A program made the translations under genes and the position numbers. Under the pieces are notes generated by a model. That model saw only the letters and a program-made list of their open reading frames with translations. It was not told where the DNA came from and searched no databases. From JAGQYH01 sp041393015 (GTDB lineage Bacteria > Bacteroidota > Bacteroidia > Chitinophagales > JADIYW01), in NCBI GenBank assembly GCA_041393015.1, contig JAWKKV010000007.1, positions 1 through 64,000 of the forward strand: a DNA stretch of 64,000 nt, written 5' to 3'. Each line of letters starts with the position of its first letter. Position 1 is the first letter of the stretch. Below, one piece after another: positions 58,453 to 64,000 of this stretch.

Positions 58453-60682
58453 TTTTCTTTTTCAGATAATAACGGAAACCACCGTAAAATATTCCTCCAA
58501 CAATCGGTCCCCAGACTTGTGAGGTATCAAATCGATCTCCAAATGGATCATCTGCTCCAATAATTGGATTGGGTTGTCGGTAGTTTGTAATATTTTCCCC
58601 TCCCACATAAATCTCTATTCCGTTATCGAAAAACTTACTTACTTGGGCGCCTAACTGAATATAAAATGGTGAGAAGCTATCAGTGATATCTCCTTCAAAA
58701 CTAGATGGCAATCTATGCTTGCCGTGCATATCAAAATTGACATCAATTTGCCATTTTTCATTTTTAGATTGATAATGAGCCACCAACAATCCTTTATGTA
58801 AAAAAGTATAAGGTTTGGTTTCTAGTCCGCTTTTAAAAGTGGTTTTTACATCGTCCATTTTATAAGCCAATTTCAAATTGAAACCTTTAAAAAGATCATA
58901 ACTCACTTCTGCTAAAAAACTATTAGCATACGATTTACCTTTCAAATTATAAATACTAAGCAAATTATTCATTCCGTTCCCGTCAATAATTACTTGTTTT
59001 TGAAAGTTGGTATGATAAAAATCAAGCGCCATATGACCTTGTTTCTCTCCAACATTAAACTTTTGCACAAAACTTATCCCCGTATTCCAAGCCGCCTCAA
59101 CGCCTATTGTCTCCTCGATGACAAATTCTCTTGAGCTTGCCATGAGGCTAACATTCTCTCCTAACACTCTAGCGTTTCTAAAACCTCGACCGGCAGACAA
59201 ACGAATAGTTGATTTATCAACCGGTGACCATTTAATGTGAACTCTCGGACTGAATTGAAGATCATGTTCATTGTGATAATCTAGCCTCAACCCACCAACG
59301 ATTTTAAGTTTAGTGAGATAGGAATAAGTATACTCTAAAAATGCTCCTAAATCCCAAAACTTATCCGTTAAACTAATTGTGCTAAATTGCTCGTTATAAT
59401 GATCAACATGGGTATTCCCACCCACTACAACACCATGATCTGAAGTTTTAATGATAGTCTGGAACAATAGTGTGGTATTGAAACTTAATTGATCTCCGAT
59501 ATATTCACGAAGCCCGAAAAAGCCACGTTGATCATGATAATTAATGGAATACAAGAGGGCGATATTTTGATAGGGTTTCTTTTCAAAGAAATAGGCTGTT
59601 TTACCATAAGCTTCTAAACGGTTGGTTTTCATCCCCAAACCATAAGCATTGGTTGTGCCTTTATCTTCCGAATTAAAATCTATCTGTCCTCCACTTCTAT
59701 CGTCCAATAAATAATTAACAGATAACTGTCCTCTCATCTTATTGCCTTGGAACATCCATCTATTCATAATATTAAATCTATCGTATAAAGGTTGATCTAG
59801 AAAGCCATCATTGTTGTAATCGTGCCTACTGTGTAACCCTCCACCATTGAGGGCTAACACGCCGCCTACCCTATCATTCAGTTCATAACCAGTAATAGCA
59901 TTTAGCTCATATCTCCCTTGATGATTTCCAAACAAATCTAGAATAAATCTCTCTGTTTCAAACGGCCGTTTAAATTGATAGTTAATGGTTCCGGTAATGG
60001 ATTCGTGTCCACTTAAAATAGAACCGGCACCTTTTGCAATTGAAATAGATTGTAGCCAAGGACCCGGCACATAGCTCAATCCAAATGGAATAGCTAAACC
60101 TCTTAAAGATGGAACATTCTGTTCTAACATTTCTACATAAACGCCATCTAAACCTAGCAACTGAATTTCTTTGGCGCCAGTAACGGCATCACTATAACTA
60201 ACATCTACGGAAGCATTGGTTTCAAAGCTTTCAGACAGATCGCAACAAGCTGCTTTTTTTAACTCATTTTCCCCTATTATATCGGATCGAATAGGATCAA
60301 TTGTAGAAATATAAGAAGATTGTTTTTTTCTAGTGACCTCAATTGTTTTTAGTAAATCATCGTCGGGTAGAAATACGTAATAATGCTTTTTATCTTGATT
60401 AAGAATAGCAACCGTATCGTTTTGTAATCCAACATAAGTAATTACTAAATCGTGTGGCAAATGTTTATGGAATGGCAAGGCTGCAATTCCTTTTTCATCT
60501 GAAGAGGCACCTTCTGTGGTGCCCAACCAAAAAACATTCGCACCAAACAACTTACTGGTATCATCTTCATAGGCACCGTAAACATGGATTTTCAAATAAT
60601 CCATATCATATGATTGAGCACAAAGTTCTGACAAATTATAAAACCCACAGAGTAGGCTAATCGAAATTATAATTTTATACAT
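58442..60682 (-). CDS. TonB-dependent outer-membrane receptor
   Basis: 746 residues, intact. Signal peptide (IIISISLLCGFYNLSELCAQ), a carboxypeptidase-like regulatory domain (~25-110), plug domain (DAVTGAKEIQLLGLDGVYVE; LSYVPGPWLQSISIAKGAGS; SGHESITGTINYQF) and a beta-barrel ending in alternating aromatic strands, IVGGIFYGGFRYYLKKK. GLDGVY and AKGAGS are standard plug landmarks. It should import a scarce ligand with TonB; the small Cys-rich protein encoded upstream suggests a metal or metal complex. Overlaps the DUF4846 gene by 11 bp. Confidence 0.9.
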   Translation of the reverse strand: MYKIIISISLLCGFYNLSELCAQSYDMDYLKIHVYGAYEDDTSKLFGANVFWLGTTEGASSDEKGIAALPFHKHLPHDLVITYVGLQNDTVAILNQDKKHYYVFLPDDDLLKTIEVTRKKQSSYISTIDPIRSDIIGENELKKAACCDLSESFETNASVDVSYSDAVTGAKEIQLLGLDGVYVEMLEQNVPSLRGLAIPFGLSYVPGPWLQSISIAKGAGSILSGHESITGTINYQFKRPFETERFILDLFGNHQGRYELNAITGYELNDRVGGVLALNGGGLHSRHDYNNDGFLDQPLYDRFNIMNRWMFQGNKMRGQLSVNYLLDDRSGGQIDFNSEDKGTTNAYGLGMKTNRLEAYGKTAYFFEKKPYQNIALLYSINYHDQRGFFGLREYIGDQLSFNTTLLFQTIIKTSDHGVVVGGNTHVDHYNEQFSTISLTDKFWDLGAFLEYTYSYLTKLKIVGGLRLDYHNEHDLQFSPRVHIKWSPVDKSTIRLSAGRGFRNARVLGENVSLMASSREFVIEETIGVEAAWNTGISFVQKFNVGEKQGHMALDFYHTNFQKQVIIDGNGMNNLLSIYNLKGKSYANSFLAEVSYDLFKGFNLKLAYKMDDVKTTFKSGLETKPYTFLHKGLLVAHYQSKNEKWQIDVNFDMHGKHRLPSSFEGDITDSFSPFYIQLGAQVSKFFDNGIEIYVGGENITNYRQPNPIIGADDPFGDRFDTSQVWGPIVGGIFYGGFRYYLKKKSEL

Positions 60683-60772
60683 TTAATTTATTTTTCATTG
60701 TTAATAGCAATTAATCATTCAACACTTTTCACTTTAAAAGTCTGAAAATAGTCTTCAATTAAACACTATATA

Positions 60773-61135
60773 CTAACAACGAAATACTTGAAGTTGGGAG
60801 GCTTCAGTTTTGGGTAGGCAATGAGGTGTTGGCGGTGGATAGTCAACTTTTGCACCACTTTTAAAATCCTTTTTTAATGACAATACATCCAATGAATAAT
60901 GGAGTATTAGTAAATTTTGATGTATTTTTTTTAGGATGATAGAAGAAGAAATATTGCCTTCAATATCTTGTTTTTCAAATCCTATATAATTGGTATGACA
61001 GCAGTTTTCATCGCTTTGAACATCATTTTGTGTGTTCTCCGTATTGCTCATTTTAGAACAGAAATGTTCTGAGATCGCAATACCATTGGTAGCGACTAAA
61101 ATGTTAAGCGATAGTATGAGCGCGATAATTTTCAC
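60773..61135 (-). CDS. HYC_CC_PP-type Cys-rich secreted protein
   Basis: About 120 residues from GTG 61135. Signal-like VKIIALILSLNILVATNGIA, then a single Cys (EHFCSK), a CCHTNYIGF pair and a terminal PPPTPHCLPKTEASQLQVFRC. The H/F-C, C-C, Pro-rich and LQVFRC order is that of HYC_CC_PP proteins, found next to TonB receptors and likely to bind metal (inference). A longer frame from 61246 would start upstream of the promoter at 61141-61171 and lack a proper leader, so it was rejected. The TonB receptor starts 90 bp downstream. Confidence 0.7.
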   Translation of the reverse strand: MKIIALILSLNILVATNGIAISEHFCSKMSNTENTQNDVQSDENCCHTNYIGFEKQDIEGNISSSIILKKIHQNLLILHYSLDVLSLKKDFKSGAKVDYPPPTPHCLPKTEASQLQVFRC

Positions 61136-61140
61136 TGATG

Positions 61141-61171
61141 CAAAGGTACTGCTGTTTTTGTAAATCTGCAA
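61141..61171 (-). promoter_or_regulatory. Bacteroidota-type promoter (TTG-N20-TACCTTTG)
   Basis: TTG at 61171-61169, exactly 20 bp, then TACCTTTG at 61148-61141, a full match to the sigma-ABfr consensus. The predicted transcript start, 4-6 bp further on, falls on the GTG at 61135, so the mRNA for the Cys-rich protein and TonB receptor should be nearly leaderless. Confidence 0.65.
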
Positions 61172-61255
61172 TATTGATTGGTTAAAGGTGGTTAAGGTCA
61201 ATCCGTAAAACTTGTTACAAATGAATTGCTTTTCATTTACCTCCACTTTTTAAAT

Positions 61256-62356
61256 CTACTCCTTCCTAAAAAACAAATCAATATAAATTGGCAAATGGTC
61301 GCTGTAGCCACCATAATAAAAGGCTCCACCATAAGTTCTAAATGGCTTTTGTCCAGGATTCTCAGGATCGTCTTGCATCAGCCAAGGTTGCTGGTAAATT
61401 TGTGCGGAATTTCTTTTTAAATAGACTTGATTAGTAGAATCTCGTAAGCTTTCAGATACTATAAACTGATCTAGCATATTCCAATAGCCCTGATATTTGT
61501 ATGTTCCCAGACCTTCTTTGGTTTGATAAGCATGCATGTAATTAAAAAGCTCTCCTTCATTTTGGTTGTCCCAATTTTCTTTGGCATTTAAAACTTCGTA
61601 AATTGACTTATTCGTTGGTTCATCATTAAAATCTCCGGTAATGATGATGCGAGCTTGCGGTTGAATCACTAAAATAGAATCTACCGCTCTTCTCAATTGC
61701 GCCGCTACATATTCTCTTTTCGGTTCACTGGCTACTTGACCACCTCTTCTGGAAGGAAAGTGACATAAAAAAATATGAAGACTATCTTGTTTGTTATTGA
61801 TTAAACCTTCAACATGAAGAATATCTCTGGTTTTGTACTCGTCGAATGGAAAGTTGATTCTTATTACATCGTGTTTCAATGGCAAAAAAGCCTCTTTTCT
61901 ATACAACAAGCCTAAATCTATCCCTCTTGCATCAGGCGACTCTTCGTGCACTATACCATAGTTACCTCTTGAAAGCGGTGTTTTACGAAGTAATTCTTCC
62001 ATCACAAATCGATTTTCAATCTCACACAAGCCAATTAATTCAGGCAATTCCCAACCGCCTACATTCACCATTACTTTAAAGATTTTCTTCAGTTTGTCTT
62101 CATATCGCTCTGTTTTCCAACCTTTCATGCCCCAAGGCAAGAACTCTTCATCTGCTTTTAAGGTATCGTCTTGGGTATCAAAAAGGTTTTCTACATTATA
62201 GAACATAAATCTAATATCCCCTCTATCAACAAATGGATCGTTAGCATCGACTTTAGTTTCATCGGCAGATTTGGCAGTCTCTTTTGTAGAAGAGCAAGCG
62301 ACAAAAACAAGTAAAATGCTTATCTGTAAGGCGTATTGGAATATTCGTTTTATCAT
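61256..62356 (-). CDS. Endonuclease/exonuclease/phosphatase-family lipoprotein
   Basis: 366 residues from ATG 62356 (an ATG at 62377 adds seven). The leader YALQISILLVFVACSS is a lipoprotein signal. IRFMFYNVENLFDTQDDTL, LIGLCEIENRFVMEELL (metal-binding Glu), ARGIDLGLLYRKE, IITGDFNDEPTNKS (catalytic Asp/Asn) and YSDHLPIYIDL (catalytic Asp-His) are the family motifs in order. An outer-membrane or periplasmic nuclease or phosphodiesterase, perhaps for scavenging extracellular DNA or phosphoesters. Confidence 0.9.
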   Translation of the reverse strand: MIKRIFQYALQISILLVFVACSSTKETAKSADETKVDANDPFVDRGDIRFMFYNVENLFDTQDDTLKADEEFLPWGMKGWKTERYEDKLKKIFKVMVNVGGWELPELIGLCEIENRFVMEELLRKTPLSRGNYGIVHEESPDARGIDLGLLYRKEAFLPLKHDVIRINFPFDEYKTRDILHVEGLINNKQDSLHIFLCHFPSRRGGQVASEPKREYVAAQLRRAVDSILVIQPQARIIITGDFNDEPTNKSIYEVLNAKENWDNQNEGELFNYMHAYQTKEGLGTYKYQGYWNMLDQFIVSESLRDSTNQVYLKRNSAQIYQQPWLMQDDPENPGQKPFRTYGGAFYYGGYSDHLPIYIDLFFRKE

Positions 62357-62481
62357 AACTATAATGGATATCTTCAAAATTAAAATAAATAATGATGAAA
62401 CTTAAGTAAAAACTAGACTTAACTTTCTTACATTTAATTTCTACTTTGATAAAAGGACAAATACACTATATTTATAATACT

Positions 62482-64000
62482 TTGGGGGTTATTAATAAAG
62501 AACAATATTATTCATTAGTTAGTAAACTGATTTTACCTTTCATCAGTTTCTGTTTGCTGTGTTGTGCGTTTAGTGCATCTGCAGTAACACCAATTCAATA
62601 CATTAAAAACACCGGCCAATGGGACGAACACATCCTATACAAAGCTCCTTTAAGTGGCGGTTATTTATTCGTTGAGCAAGATAAGGTCACTTTTGTGGTG
62701 AGTGAGCAAGACAAAATTCACCATCATGAATTAGAGCACGCTAGTAAGTTGGTTGAGGAAAACGAAGATGAAATTTTTGGCTCCTTTTCTTATCAAATTG
62801 AATTTGTCAATGGGAATAACAACAGCCTAATTAGTGGTCTCAATAAATCAACTGCTTACCATAATTACTTTACCCATCCCAATCCATCCCAGTGGCGTTC
62901 AAATGTTCCTTTATATGAAAAGGTGCAATATTCTGACATGTACGAGGGAATTGATGTAATTCTCTATGGTAAAGACAATTTGTTTGAATATGATTTTGTG
63001 GTTCATCCGGGCGCCAATTGGCAACAAATCAGTTTAAAATACAATGGAATTAAAAACCTATACGTAAAGAATGGGCAACTGCACTTAACCACTCCTTTAG
63101 GTGTTTTGGTTGAATTAGCGCCAGTTGTTTTTCAAGAAATAAATGGAAAGCGCCAACAGATTAAAGCTCAATTTGTTGTTAAAGAAAATAAAGAGGTAGG
63201 ATTTGAAATACTCGAGTCTTATGATAAAACTAAGCAGCTAACTATTGACCCTGTTTTAGTTTTTTCAACTTATTCAGGCTCTGCGTCTGATAACTGGGGT
63301 TTTACAGCTACCTATGACGATGCTGGAAACTTGTATTCCGGTGGAATGGTTGCCGGAAATGGTTATCCTGCCACTATTGGAGCTTACGACACTATTTACA
63401 GCGGTGGAAATGGTTCAACACAAACAGATATTGCTATTTCAAAATATTCTCCTGATGGCAGACAACTAATTTACGCTACTTACATTGGAGGATCGGGCAA
63501 TGAAATCCCACATTCATTAATCGTGTCGCCTAAAAACGAATTGATTATTTATGGTTCTACAGGCTCTGCAGATTATCCTGTTACTTTAAATGCTTATGAT
63601 AAAACCTTTAATGGAGGACCGAGTACTTTCCCATTTTTCAATATTACTTATCCCAATGGAAGCGACATCATTATTACTAAACTAAATGCTGCTGGATCAA
63701 ATTTAGTGGGTTCTACTTTTTATGGTGGAACAGATATAGATGGATTGAATTTTTCAGGAAGACTTAGCTTGGAATACAATTATGGTGACATTGCCCGTGG
63801 CGATGTAGCGATTGCGTCTAATGATGACATTTTAATTGCCTCTTGTACCTTTTCAAATGATATTCCTATTAGTTCAAACGCTTTTCAATCTGTAAAAGAT
63901 GCCGGAGAAAGTGCTATTACTGCACGGTTTAACAGCGATTTATCTCAATTAGTATGGTCAACTTATATTGGTGGTTCAGGTAATGATGCGGCATATTCTA
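62482..64000 (+). CDS. Large SBBP-like secreted surface protein (C-terminus outside window)
   Basis: One frame stays open from after a TAA near 62408 to the right edge (at least 506 codons). No ATG is available; TTG 62482 gives KLILPFISFCLLCCAFSASA, a signal peptide (TTG 62446 is an alternative). The N-terminal domain (PIQYIKNTGQWDEHILYKAP; VQYSDMYEGIDVILYGKDN; FEYDFVVHPGANW) is the DUF7948-like head that precedes SBBP repeats; then YSGSASDNWGFTATYDDAGN, YIGGSGNEIPHSLIVSPKNE, STFYGGTDIDG and YIGGSGNDAAYS are SBBP (beta-propeller) units. In Bacteroidota such proteins usually end in gliding-associated or type IX sorting domains, which would lie beyond 64000. Confidence 0.8.
   Translation, partial: MGVINKEQYYSLVSKLILPFISFCLLCCAFSASAVTPIQYIKNTGQWDEHILYKAPLSGGYLFVEQDKVTFVVSEQDKIHHHELEHASKLVEENEDEIFGSFSYQIEFVNGNNNSLISGLNKSTAYHNYFTHPNPSQWRSNVPLYEKVQYSDMYEGIDVILYGKDNLFEYDFVVHPGANWQQISLKYNGIKNLYVKNGQLHLTTPLGVLVELAPVVFQEINGKRQQIKAQFVVKENKEVGFEILESYDKTKQLTIDPVLVFSTYSGSASDNWGFTATYDDAGNLYSGGMVAGNGYPATIGAYDTIYSGGNGSTQTDIAISKYSPDGRQLIYATYIGGSGNEIPHSLIVSPKNELIIYGSTGSADYPVTLNAYDKTFNGGPSTFPFFNITYPNGSDIIITKLNAAGSNLVGSTFYGGTDIDGLNFSGRLSLEYNYGDIARGDVAIASNDDILIASCTFSNDIPISSNAFQSVKDAGESAITARFNSDLSQLVWSTYIGGSGNDAAYS

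Noticed and set aside
61136..61246. Longer start (ATG 61246) for the HYC_CC_PP-like gene
   Set aside because: It would lie upstream of a near-perfect promoter and adds 37 residues with no signal-peptide character before the real leader.

Overview
AT-rich bacterial DNA, almost certainly Bacteroidota (Flavobacteria-like). The signs are FG-GAP/CRTAC1 lipoproteins, a TonB receptor, a HYC_CC_PP-type protein, a DUF5117/DUF4953-type metalloprotease, a DUF5989 microprotein, very large Ig-like and SBBP-like surface proteins, and one good TTG-N20-TAnnTTTG promoter. No rRNA or tRNA was seen. The genus cannot be told.

Layout. 1-5858: a giant secreted protein, open at the left edge, with a glycine-rich insert, and a small frameshifted lipoprotein gene before it. 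6160-9487: a broken IS982-family element, then a ~750-bp direct repeat flanking a truncated IS110/IS1111 transposase. 8946-16423: surface-glycan genes: a GT-C protein with TPRs, a DUF4184-glycosyltransferase fusion, and frameshifted GT4, ABC flippase and GT2 genes. 16593-27683: an intact block of two convergent operons plus one divergent gene: PLP sugar aminotransferase, cupin, PaaK-like acyl ligase and FG-GAP lipoprotein on +; KASIII, GT2, GNAT acetyltransferase and vanadium-haloperoxidase/PAP2 lipoprotein on -; and an Asp/Asn beta-hydroxylase-like dioxygenase starting 15 bp from the KASIII gene. This is the best candidate for an undescribed pathway; I infer an acylated, hydroxylated amino-sugar glycan or lipid. 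28263-33061: a second CRTAC1-like protein, a polytopic membrane protein and a GT2.

33062-49217 is heavily frameshifted. Recognisable remnants are two paralogous membrane proteins, CDP-glucose 4,6-dehydratase (rfbG), a sugar C-methyltransferase, a B12-type radical SAM enzyme, glucose-1-phosphate cytidylyltransferase (rfbF), an SGNH-like fragment and six separate phytanoyl-CoA-dioxygenase-like (PhyH) genes. Together they look like a locus for a branched 6-deoxy sugar with many oxidative tailoring enzymes.

49055-64000: UbiA-like prenyltransferase plus methyltransferase, a small lipoprotein, DUF5989, an IS3-family element, a histone-H1-like protein and a smaller paralogue of its head domain, a metalloprotease, a DUF4846 lipoprotein whose N-terminus is built from a dispersed repeat, a TonB receptor with a HYC_CC_PP-like partner, an endonuclease/exonuclease/phosphatase lipoprotein, and the start of a large SBBP-like surface protein.

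Caution: most lesions I could resolve are one-base length changes, often in homopolymers, and they sit in blocks between perfectly intact genes. That fits either recent decay of a variable glycan locus or unpolished long-read sequence. 'Pseudogene' below means 'not open as given'.
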